Below are positions 1-5,237 of a DNA stretch of 5,237 nt, in pieces; positions within the stretch are counted from its first letter, which is position 1, and each line of letters starts with the position of its first letter. This DNA comes from Candidatus Scatoplasma merdavium. GTDB taxonomy: Bacteria > Bacillota_I > Bacilli_A > RFN20 > CAG-288. The stretch covers positions 1 to 5,237 of the forward strand of contig JADING010000127.1 of assembly GCA_017694135.1 (NCBI GenBank), written 5' to 3'. A program made the position numbers and the translations under genes. The notes under the pieces were generated by a model. The model had not been told where the DNA came from. It worked only from the letters and a program-made list of their open reading frames with translations, and made no database searches.

Positions 1-3
1 CCA

Positions 4-36
4 TCGTCGGCAGCGTCAGATGTGTATAAGAGACAG
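4..36 (+). other. Illumina Nextera Read 1 adapter (library contamination)
   Basis: The 33 bases match the Nextera/Tn5 tagmentation Read 1 oligonucleotide: a 14-base sequencing-primer part (4-17) followed by the 19-base Tn5 mosaic end (18-36, beginning AGATGTGTATAAG and ending AGACAG). Natural Tn5 ends do not carry the primer part next to the mosaic end, so this is a synthetic library remnant at the contig end and not a transposon. Genomic sequence starts at about 37. The three bases before it (1-3) are of unknown origin. It leaves the reading frame of the neighbouring phosphatase open, so an untrimmed gene call would include adapter-encoded residues. Confidence 0.97.
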
Positions 37-373
37 TATTTAAAGTTTCTTTCGAACGCCCAGTCAAAATAACCAGATGAGAATTATTGTCTTTAATTTT
101 TTTAAATATCCTCTCAAAGCGAGGGTCGATGCTAGGTAACATCTCTTTAAAATTTTTAGTGTAAGCTTCCAAATAATATGAAAATGCCCTTTCCGTTTCA
201 TTTGGAAAGTAATAAGAGCAAACTCTTTCTTCACACGCAGAAAAGTGCCGGAGAAAATCTTCGGGCAATCCCGTGTTTTGCATTTTGTTAAAAACGTACT
301 CGAAAGATTTATTAAACAAACCTAAAGTGTTAGCTAAAGTACCATCAAAATCGAAAGCGACAAGTTTAATCAT
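37..373 (-). CDS. HAD-superfamily hydrolase (phosphatase), N-terminal fragment
   Basis: This is the 5' part (112 codons) of a haloacid-dehalogenase-type phosphatase, cut off where the adapter begins. HAD motif I is at residues 8-12 (DFDGT): the first Asp is the nucleophile that forms the phospho-aspartate and the second is the acid/base. Motif II is at about 101-105 (VILTG), with the phosphate-binding Thr. The stretch between them (about 15-85) is helical, as expected for a C1-type cap, resembling the phosphoglycolate phosphatase/beta-phosphoglucomutase group (HAD_2). Motifs III and IV, carrying the Lys and the Mg-binding acids, would lie in the missing half. The ATG at 371-373 must be the start because motif I follows within eight residues. 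It begins 5 nt after the yebC stop with no visible Shine-Dalgarno, so it is probably translationally coupled to yebC. The substrate cannot be told from this fragment. Confidence 0.85.
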
Positions 374-378
374 CGGGT

Positions 379-1095
379 TTATAAAACGACGTTAGTATAA
401 ACAGTTTGAACGTCATCGAGTTCGTTTAAAGCATCGACAAAGTTCTGATATTTTTCTAATTCTTCACCAGTGAGCTCGATAGTTTGATCGGGAATCAAAG
501 TGATTTCATTAGCCAAAAATTCTTCAATACCTAAATCGCGCAAAACCTTCTCAGCTCTAGATAAATCAGTCGGAGCAACCAAAACGGAAATAACTCCGTC
601 TTCCATAGTCTTAACTTCCTTGACATCGATATCATCCATAATTAAGTTTTCGGTTATGTTATCAGGATCAGAACCCTTGAAATCGAGTTCACCTAAACGT
701 TGGAAGTTATAGCTCACAGAACCCGAATCAGCGATTTTACCACCTTTGTGATTAAAGACCGCTCTAACTTCAGAAAAAGCGCGCTTAGCGTTATCCGATA
801 AAGTTTCAACAATAATCATCGATTGACCAGGTCCAAAACCTTCGTAAGTGGCAGATATGTAATCCTCAGCCCCTTTACCTTGAGCTTTATCGATTGCGCG
901 TTGAATGACATCTTTAGGAATCGACTGGCCCTTGTATTTTTCTAAAACCGCACGCAAAGCGAGATTTTCTCTCGGATCAGGAGAGCCGCCTTTGGCTGCC
1001 ATGTAGATTTCTCTAGACGCTTTCATATAAAGCGCTGATTTAGCTTTACCAGTTGCAGCGATACTGGCTTTACGTACTTCGTATGCTCTCCCCAT
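379..1095 (-). CDS. yebC: YebC/PmpR/TACO1-family protein (YeeI/YeeN-type)
   Basis: This is a cytoplasmic protein of 238 residues, full length for the family (about 235-250). The N-terminus MGRAYEVRK is the family's short start. The conserved core YEGFGPG lies at about residues 84-90, followed by a SDNAKRAFSEVR segment and the GSVSYNF motif typical of the central domain. The C-terminus ends with the DDVQ.VY.NV pattern shared with YeeI/YeeN-type members. The family was long annotated as transcriptional regulators. More recent work on mitochondrial TACO1 and bacterial YebC shows ribosome association and relief of stalling at proline-rich stretches, which is the more likely role here. The frame is open upstream to an ATG at 1126-1128, but I chose 1095 because a strong AAGGAG lies 6 nt before it and family homologues begin there. 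It is the first gene of a minus-strand unit with the HAD phosphatase and is divergent from the hydrolase gene. Confidence 0.95.
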   Translation of the reverse strand: MGRAYEVRKASIAATGKAKSALYMKASREIYMAAKGGSPDPRENLALRAVLEKYKGQSIPKDVIQRAIDKAQGKGAEDYISATYEGFGPGQSMIIVETLSDNAKRAFSEVRAVFNHKGGKIADSGSVSYNFQRLGELDFKGSDPDNITENLIMDDIDVKEVKTMEDGVISVLVAPTDLSRAEKVLRDLGIEEFLANEITLIPDQTIELTGEELEKYQNFVDALNELDDVQTVYTNVVL

Positions 1096-1100
1096 AATAA

Positions 1101-1108
1101 TCTCCTTA
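1101..1108 (-). promoter_or_regulatory. Shine-Dalgarno of yebC (decides the start)
   Basis: On the minus strand the bases read TAAGGAGA, with AAGGAG at 1102-1107 and six bases before the ATG at 1093-1095. No comparable site precedes the upstream in-frame ATG at 1126-1128, which adds 11 residues not seen in the family. This is the best Shine-Dalgarno match among the gene starts in the window. Confidence 0.85.
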
Positions 1109-1136
1109 TTAATATTTATGGCAAACAAAAAAATAT

Positions 1137-1146
1137 TTTGCGCAAA
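1137..1146. repeat. Perfect 10-bp palindrome in divergent intergenic region
   Basis: TTTGCGCAAA is its own reverse complement. It lies in the 144-bp gap between the divergent yebC and hydrolase genes, close to the transcription start predicted for yebC. It overlaps at its edge a second, purely AT palindrome (AAAATATTTT, 1130-1139). The position suits an operator for a dimeric repressor, but no regulator is visible in the window and a single site proves nothing. Confidence 0.35.
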
Positions 1147-1149
1147 GTT

Positions 1150-1178
1150 AAATTACCACAAAGGCGCGCGTGAGTAAA
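1150..1178 (-). promoter_or_regulatory. Candidate sigma-A-type promoter of yebC
   Basis: On the minus strand a TTTACT (-35, 1173-1178) is separated by 17 bases from TAATTT (-10, 1150-1155), with a TGG just before the -10 that gives an extended -10 (TGn). The hexamers match consensus at only four and three of six positions. Transcription would start near 1143 and leave a leader of about 48 nt that keeps the Shine-Dalgarno. This comes from reading by eye and AT-rich DNA makes chance matches common. Confidence 0.3.
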
Positions 1179-1195
1179 GATAAATAACTCTTTAA

Positions 1196-1222
1196 ATGAC
1201 AAATTAAAAATAGTAGTATAGA
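1196..1222 (+). promoter_or_regulatory. Weak candidate promoter of the alpha/beta hydrolase gene
   Basis: ATGACA (1196-1201, resembling TTGACA) and TATAGA (1217-1222, resembling TATAAT) are separated by 15 bases, shorter than the usual 17. If real, transcription would start near 1229. That would place the ATG at 1222 outside the message and favour the start at 1240. Support is weak. Confidence 0.2.
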
Positions 1223-1229
1223 TGCGTTT

Positions 1230-1235
1230 GGGGGT
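1230..1235 (+). promoter_or_regulatory. Shine-Dalgarno of the alpha/beta hydrolase (decides the start)
   Basis: GGGGGT can pair along its whole length with the anti-Shine-Dalgarno ACCUCC if one G-U wobble is allowed. It ends four bases before the ATG at 1240-1242. The in-frame ATG at 1222-1224 has only an AT-rich sequence without purine core before it, so 1240 is the better start. Confidence 0.55.
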
Positions 1236-1239
1236 AAAT

Positions 1240-2262
1240 ATGAACACTGAAAACACTGAGATAAACAAGCATAAAAAACTTAAAAAAATCCTAATTATTG
1301 TACTGATAGTATTCGTCGTTTTAATTCTCCTTCTTACTGGAGCCTTGTTCTTTGTTGGTAACTATCTTGTCAATTTTGCCATCAAAAGAACCGACGATTT
1401 TAATACTAATCTCGACCCCGGTGCCGGTAGCATTACTCCTGGAACAGAAATTATCAATAAAAACAGAGAGGCCTTTGAAGACTACACGGAAACATGGGAA
1501 GCAAACTGCGTTATCGAACCTGTTAGTGTAATTTCCGATGACGGATTAACTCTAAAAGGCAACACTTATACTATTGATGCCAATTCTCACAATTGGTGCT
1601 TATTGATCCACGGATATCGTTCCACTTCCAATTCAATGAAAAACTTCGGCGCAGTTTACGGAAGTGAATACAATTTCAATGCTCTAATTCCTGATATGCG
1701 CGCTTGCGGAGAATCTGAAGGCGAATATCTCGGTATGGGTTATTTAGATGCGAAGGACATGCTCCACTGGCTGGATTTAATTATCGATATTGATCCAAAT
1801 GCCAACATCTTTGTCTCGGGCGTCAGCATGGGTGGGGCCACAACGATGATGTTATCCGGCTTAGATGTTCCTTCAAATGTCAAATGCTTCATTGAAGACT
1901 GCGGGTACACTTCCGTTTGGGACATTTTCGCTCACGAATTGGATTTCTTGTTCGGCTTGCCAACATTTCCAATCTTAAACATCGCATCTGTTGTTTCAAA
2001 AAGCAAAGCAGGATACGACTTCAAAGAAGCTTCTTCTTTATCAGCGTTATCTAGTGGCGAATTACCTATGATGTTTATACATGGTGAAAACGACGCCTTC
2101 GTCTTATACAGCATGCTTGATACATGCTATCAAGCTAAAACTAAAGGATATAAAGAAAAACTGACAATTGAAGATGCTGGCCATGGGGAATCTTATTTAA
2201 GAGACCCTGACACTTACTTTACCAACGTCAAATCTTTCTTAAGTAAATATTTCACCTTATAA
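1240..2262 (+). CDS. Membrane-anchored alpha/beta hydrolase
   Basis: This is a serine hydrolase of 340 residues (346 if the ATG at 1222 is used). After a basic N-terminus (KHKKLKK) comes one transmembrane helix at about 17-41, with no signal-peptidase site that I can see. Positive residues before the helix predict an inside-N topology, with the catalytic domain outside the cell. Alpha/beta hydrolase marks in order: the oxyanion-hole motif HGYRS at 124-128, DMRACGES at 152-159, the nucleophile elbow GVSMGG at 194-199 with Ser196, the acid Asp285 in HGENDAF, and His315 in DAGHGES. The triad is therefore complete. It resembles the COG1073/YqkD-type family of Firmicutes (esterase or peptidase-like); the natural substrate is not known. 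It stands alone on the plus strand, divergent from yebC and convergent with the ecf-truA operon. Confidence 0.9.
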   Translation: MNTENTEINKHKKLKKILIIVLIVFVVLILLLTGALFFVGNYLVNFAIKRTDDFNTNLDPGAGSITPGTEIINKNREAFEDYTETWEANCVIEPVSVISDDGLTLKGNTYTIDANSHNWCLLIHGYRSTSNSMKNFGAVYGSEYNFNALIPDMRACGESEGEYLGMGYLDAKDMLHWLDLIIDIDPNANIFVSGVSMGGATTMMLSGLDVPSNVKCFIEDCGYTSVWDIFAHELDFLFGLPTFPILNIASVVSKSKAGYDFKEASSLSALSSGELPMMFIHGENDAFVLYSMLDTCYQAKTKGYKEKLTIEDAGHGESYLRDPDTYFTNVKSFLSKYFTL

Positions 2263-2287
2263 ACTAATTTATTGCTTAGTTTTTCTT
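2261..2287 (+). terminator. Weak hairpin with T-run between convergent genes
   Basis: AAACTAA (2261-2267) and TTAGTTT (2276-2282) are perfect inverted repeats around an 8-nt loop, followed on the plus strand by a T-rich tail (TTTTT at 2280-2284, then CTT). The stem has only one G-C pair, so it is a poor intrinsic terminator, but it lies exactly where the hydrolase message should end. On the minus strand no T-run follows the stem. The two arms overlap the stop codons of both converging genes. Confidence 0.35.
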
Positions 2288-3076
2288 AAAAGAAAGATAT
2301 TCAACGACATTTAAGTCGTATTTTCTAACCATTTCGATAGCTTTCATATTAGCCACCTCATCGTCGATCTGATCGGGAGCGTGAGCATCTTGGCCAAATA
2401 TTACTTTAGCGTGAAGCTTCTTACACGTTTTTAAAAACAACTCGGTAGGATAAACATAGCGTTTTTCATCACCGATAGTCTTAATTCCATTGCGGATACC
2501 AGCTAGATTGATTTCCAAAGGAATATCTAAATTTACTGCGCAAGAAACGATATCGAGCATTACCTTTTTCACATCGTGATCTATTTGGCGTATCGAAGAC
2601 ATGAAATAATCGGGGTGAGCAAAACATGAAAAGTATCCGCTTTGAAGTGCAGAAAACGCTAAATCACGGTATAAATAGAGCTCACTTGGCGACTTAATTT
2701 TAGAGAAGTGACAAACAACCTTCTTGTTTTCATCTAAACACGAATGATTTCCTAAAATTAAATAATCTACTGTTTTATTCGTTACAAGTTCTCGATAATA
2801 AGGAAAGAACATCGGAAAAGATTCAGCCTCAAAACCGGTAAAAATCTTAATTCTATCCGCATATTTATTCTTCAAATTAGAAATGGAATTGATGTAATCG
2901 AAAAACAGTGAAAAATCTCCTCTAATCCCCGGTTCAGAATATCCTGGCAACATAATGTGATCAGAAAAACCGAGTTCAACTAAACCAGAACCCAAGGCTT
3001 CGATAACATACTCCTCATCTTCTCCTCGCGCGTGCCCGCAGCGGAAAGTGTGAGTGTGATAATTGGCTTTTAACAT
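2276..3076 (-). CDS. PHP-domain phosphoesterase, histidinol-phosphatase-like
   Basis: This is a 266-residue single-domain protein of the polymerase-and-histidinol-phosphatase (PHP) family, normal length for HisJ/HisK-like members and probably a cytoplasmic metal-dependent phosphatase. The motifs keep the full expected ligand set for a trinuclear metal centre: H7 and H9 (HTHT), H15 (RCGHA), H40 (SDH), E83 (GFEAE), H111 (GNHS), H154 (FAHPD), and D230 and H232 (GQDAH). The family norm at the last motif is GSDAH or GTDAH, so the Gln is a small deviation. The start overlaps the end of truA by 7 nt (ATGTTAA) without a visible Shine-Dalgarno, and no later Met would keep the HTHT motif, so coupling to truA is likely. 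No histidine gene is nearby, so histidinol phosphatase is only one option; another small phosphate ester is equally possible. Confidence 0.9.
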   Translation of the reverse strand: MLKANYHTHTFRCGHARGEDEEYVIEALGSGLVELGFSDHIMLPGYSEPGIRGDFSLFFDYINSISNLKNKYADRIKIFTGFEAESFPMFFPYYRELVTNKTVDYLILGNHSCLDENKKVVCHFSKIKSPSELYLYRDLAFSALQSGYFSCFAHPDYFMSSIRQIDHDVKKVMLDIVSCAVNLDIPLEINLAGIRNGIKTIGDEKRYVYPTELFLKTCKKLHAKVIFGQDAHAPDQIDDEVANMKAIEMVRKYDLNVVEYLSFKKN

Positions 3077-3816
3077 GGCATTAATAAGTTTGGAGGATAT
3101 TTAACTTCCAATAGAGATAACCCCGAGCTAGGGGCCTTATATCTAATGTGGTTTTTCTGCTTTCCGTTCACAATATCAAGCAGTTCCTCTTTACTTATTT
3201 TACCACGCCCTACCATTAATCCTGCCCCAACTATATATCTGACCTCATACCTTCCGAAAGCTTTTGAGGTGATAAAAGTAGAGACCAAGTCATTTTCTTT
3301 AATTACTTCTATGTTGTTTATACCTTTAGGAGGAAGACTGTTTTTTTCCAATGAACAAAACAAAGAAATATCTTTCGCATCTTTAATAAGTTTTACAGCT
3401 TCCATATATTTATTAGGATCCGCCCATTTTTCCGCGTAATTAAAAGCATCAAAAATAGGATTATATTCGTTGAATCTTATTCTATAAACATAAGTTTTTT
3501 CTATTTCATCAAAGCGCGGATTAAAGCTATCTGGTGCTAAATAGGTGGATTTTACTCTAATTTGCAAAGGCAAAAACCTGTTTAAAGCGTATTTAGCCTT
3601 CTTAGCAAGAACTTCACTCCCACTAAAAGAAAGAAAAAATGAGTGAGCAGAAACTCCAGCATCCAAGCGCGAACACATAGTTATTTTGCTATCTAAGTTA
3701 AACACCGATTTCAAAGCAGATGACAAAACGTCTTGGACAGCATTACCTTCCTTCTGCGATTGAGTTCCATTGAAATTTCTTCCATCGAAACAAATATCTA
3801 AAACGATCTTACTCAT
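3070..3816 (-). CDS. truA: tRNA pseudouridine(38-40) synthase TruA
   Basis: TruA isomerises uridines 38-40 in the tRNA anticodon arm to pseudouridine. The protein has 248 residues, the usual TruA length, and follows ecfT as in many Firmicutes. Landmarks: an N-terminal FDGRNFNGTQSQ (10-21) in place of the usual YDGxxFxGxQ; the catalytic loop RLDAGVSA (50-57) with the nucleophile Asp52; SFNPRF (97-102) and KTYVYRI (107-113), the segment with the conserved tyrosine; and near the C-terminus EVRYIVGAGLMVGRG (191-205), with the conserved Arg and Gly-rich turn. The canonical catalytic loop is RTDAGVHA, so Thr and His are replaced by Leu and Ser. The essential Asp and Arg remain, so I expect activity. 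The start overlaps the ecfT stop (ATGA) with no obvious Shine-Dalgarno; the gene is probably coupled to ecfT. Confidence 0.92.
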   Translation of the reverse strand: MSKIVLDICFDGRNFNGTQSQKEGNAVQDVLSSALKSVFNLDSKITMCSRLDAGVSAHSFFLSFSGSEVLAKKAKYALNRFLPLQIRVKSTYLAPDSFNPRFDEIEKTYVYRIRFNEYNPIFDAFNYAEKWADPNKYMEAVKLIKDAKDISLFCSLEKNSLPPKGINNIEVIKENDLVSTFITSKAFGRYEVRYIVGAGLMVGRGKISKEELLDIVNGKQKNHIRYKAPSSGLSLLEVKYPPNLLMPC

Positions 3817-4667
3817 AAATTAAAGTGGTTAATTATCATACCAATAAAGTCGTACTGATAGATTGCTAAAACAATAAATGTCGCCAAAAAGCCTGCTAAA
3901 ACAAGGATAAACAACAAAGACAGCACAGTAAAATGACGGCGGCGATATTTCGTGCGCTTACCCAAAGGATTATACCCTCTTGCATCCATAGCATCTGCCA
4001 GCTCTTGAGCGCGCATGATGCACTGCATAAATAAAGGAATTATCAAAGAAACTAGTCCGCGAACCTTCTCTTTAAACTTTCCTTCTTTGAAATCGATACC
4101 GCGAGCTGCCTGAGCGTGCATCATTCTCTGGGCTTCTTCAGCTAAAGTAGGAATAAAACGAATCGCTAAAGATAAAGTCATAGCGAACATTTGAACCGGA
4201 ACTTTTAGCCAAGAAAGAGGAGTTAAAAGCCATTCGATAGCAAATGTCAGTTCAATTGGCTTAGTAGTTGAAGTCAAAATGCTCGTCATCATTATGATCA
4301 GAAGTAAACGAGCAATTATATATAAAGTTTTAATAATACCTTCGTAATAAACTGCAAAAGAACCAATGTAAAATGCCAAAGTGCCCTCACTAGTCACTAA
4401 AACATTGATGACTAAAAGGAAAATCATCATGAGCCAAATGGCTTTTAGAGAACGAAAGACTTGTAAAAAAGATACCTTTCCAATTAGCATTGCAGCAAAG
4501 AAAAATATAAAAACAACTCCATAAATTAAAAAATTCTGCCTAGTTGTACCATATGACAAAAAAAGCACAACAAACATAGAAATGAACCAAATTAGCTTCA
4601 ATCTTGGATCAATACGGTGGATAACAGTGTTCAAAGGAACATACTTACCTAGCGAAATGTTGTTCAT
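3813..4667 (-). CDS. ecfT: ECF transporter transmembrane protein EcfT
   Basis: This is the integral-membrane coupling subunit of an energy-coupling-factor importer (CbiQ/EcfT family, 284 residues, typical length about 265-285). It transmits ATP hydrolysis by EcfA1/EcfA2 to interchangeable substrate-binding S proteins for vitamins or metals. Strong hydrophobic segments lie at about 24-40, 46-63, 75-92, 110-131 and 246-271, with a further amphipathic stretch at about 158-175. Between about 176 and 240 is the cytosolic coupling domain, with the two diagnostic Ala-Arg-Gly motifs in AQAARG (A188-R189-G190) and MDARGY (A229-R230-G231) that dock into the ATPases. The N-terminal GKYVPLNTVIHRIDPRLKL is also typical. 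The start codon overlaps the ecfA2 stop in an ATGA, and truA starts in the same manner at its end. No dedicated substrate gene is adjacent, which fits a shared (group II) module. Confidence 0.96.
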   Translation of the reverse strand: MNNISLGKYVPLNTVIHRIDPRLKLIWFISMFVVLFLSYGTTRQNFLIYGVVFIFFFAAMLIGKVSFLQVFRSLKAIWLMMIFLLVINVLVTSEGTLAFYIGSFAVYYEGIIKTLYIIARLLLIIMMTSILTSTTKPIELTFAIEWLLTPLSWLKVPVQMFAMTLSLAIRFIPTLAEEAQRMMHAQAARGIDFKEGKFKEKVRGLVSLIIPLFMQCIMRAQELADAMDARGYNPLGKRTKYRRRHFTVLSLLFILVLAGFLATFIVLAIYQYDFIGMIINHFNL

Positions 4668-5237
4668 TTTCTTTTAACCTTTTCTATTTCTTCCACCAGG
4701 GAATCAATATCACTCACATTTTTTAACGAAATAGGTAATCCTGCTTCAATGAGCTTAAGAGCAACTTTAAAAACTTCAGGTGGTTCTATTGCCGTTTTAT
4801 CAAGCAGCACCTTATCTTGGAATATTTCTAACGGCGTACCAACTTTATAAATCTCACCATGATCCATAACTACAGCTTTTTGGCAGTATTTTAAGACAAG
4901 TTCCATATTGTGAGTAACAATAATCACCGACTTACCGGATTGATAAATCTGCTTGAATAAGGCCATCATATCCTTTTCGCCTTGTGGATCTAACCCAGCG
5001 GTCGGTTCATCTAAAATGAGGACGTCAGGCTCTAAAGCCAATATGCCGGCAATAGCGACTCTCCTTTTTTCACCACCCGATAATTCAAAAGGGCTGCGGT
5101 GGTAATAAGAAGGCCCCAAACCAACTAAATCTATGGCTTTTTCCGCTTCTTTTTTAGCTTCCTCTTCTGACAAACCAAAGTTTTTTGGTCCGAAAGACAC
5201 ATCAGATATCACTTCTCTTTCAAAGAGTTGATATTCA
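4664..5237 (-). CDS. ecfA2: ECF transporter ATPase EcfA2, C-terminal part (5' end beyond window)
   Basis: This is the ATP-binding cassette subunit of an ECF importer, cut by the right edge of the window; about 190 codons remain of an expected 280-290. The visible sequence starts in the Q-loop region (EYQLFE at 5219-5236), then FGPKNFG, the ABC signature LSGGEKRR (near 5060-5083), Walker B VLILDEP (5003-5023), the D-loop GLDP and the switch histidine in VTHNME (His at 4910-4912). The Walker A/P-loop would lie upstream, off the window. The EYQLFE and FGPKNFG style and the position directly before ecfT fit EcfA2 rather than EcfA1. The frame is open to the last base, so the GTG at 5210-5212 is not a real start. 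The stop is TGA in an ATGA overlap with ecfT. Confidence 0.95.
   Translation of the reverse strand, partial: EYQLFEREVISDVSFGPKNFGLSEEEAKKEAEKAIDLVGLGPSYYHRSPFELSGGEKRRVAIAGILALEPDVLILDEPTAGLDPQGEKDMMALFKQIYQSGKSVIIVTHNMELVLKYCQKAVVMDHGEIYKVGTPLEIFQDKVLLDKTAIEPPEVFKVALKLIEAGLPISLKNVSDIDSLVEEIEKVKRK

Noticed and set aside
18..36. Tn5 mosaic end read as a natural transposon terminus
   Set aside because: It is directly preceded by the synthetic Read 1 primer part and lies at the contig edge; no transposase gene or target duplication is present.
500..712. Plus-strand ORF of 70 codons
   Set aside because: It lies antisense within the well-supported yebC gene, has no Shine-Dalgarno and resembles no family; it is a shadow frame.
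1222..1224. Upstream ATG as start of the hydrolase
   Set aside because: It has no Shine-Dalgarno, and the G-rich site at 1230-1235 is correctly spaced for the ATG at 1240. It is not excluded, and the protein would differ by only six residues.
1740..2114. Two minus-strand ORFs of about 60 codons
   Set aside because: Both are antisense to the catalytic core of the alpha/beta hydrolase, whose frame carries all the family motifs.
3146..3439. Plus-strand ORF of 97 codons
   Set aside because: It is antisense inside truA, with low-complexity Ser/Ile/Phe content typical of a reverse-complement shadow.
5210..5212. GTG as start of the EcfA ATPase
   Set aside because: The frame continues upstream to the window edge with the conserved EYQLFE Q-loop segment, and the P-loop must lie further upstream; the codon is an internal Val.
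37..5237. A previously undescribed defence, mobile or RNA system
   Set aside because: All coding space is explained by recognisable families, the only gap over 100 bp is the 144-bp divergent promoter region, and I saw no direct-repeat arrays, integrase, transposase, tRNA or structured-RNA signature.

Overview
The window is a 5.2 kb contig fragment from a low-GC bacterium that uses the standard genetic code (tryptophans are TGG and TGA serves as a stop). Most of the gene content is housekeeping. The order ecfA2-ecfT-truA is the familiar Firmicutes/Mollicutes arrangement, and the YebC protein has the short MGRAYEVRK-type N-terminus. Together with the AT-rich composition, this points to an uncultured member of the Bacilli/Erysipelotrichia/RF39 part of the Firmicutes. 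That placement is an inference from gene order and protein style, not from a phylogenetic marker.

Layout from left to right. Bases 4-36 are not genomic: they are the Illumina Nextera Read 1 transposase adapter left on the contig end. Bases 37-373 (minus) hold the N-terminal 112 codons of a HAD-superfamily phosphatase, cut off by the adapter. It follows a YebC/YeeI-type translation factor gene (379-1095, minus) at a distance of 5 nt. A 144-bp divergent intergenic region (1096-1239) carries the Shine-Dalgarno sites, weak candidate promoters and a 10-bp palindrome. Next is a membrane-anchored alpha/beta hydrolase on the plus strand (1240-2262). It converges, with only 13 bp between stop codons, on a minus-strand operon.

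That operon reads from the right edge leftwards: ecfA2 (5' end missing), ecfT, truA and a PHP-domain phosphoesterase. Every junction overlaps (ATGA, ATGA and a 7-nt overlap), so the genes are almost certainly co-transcribed and translationally coupled. EcfA2 and EcfT are the ATPase and transmembrane coupling parts of an energy-coupling-factor vitamin/metal importer; EcfA1 is expected just beyond the right edge and the substrate-binding S components are probably elsewhere. TruA makes pseudouridines in the tRNA anticodon arm. The PHP protein keeps a full set of metal ligands but its substrate is unknown.

I found no CRISPR array, insertion sequence, RNA gene, toxin-antitoxin pair or defence system, and no convincing undescribed system. 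The points most worth a second look are the adapter contamination (which makes a chimeric ORF), the divergent catalytic motif of TruA, the palindrome between the divergent promoters, and the inverted repeat built around the two converging stop codons.
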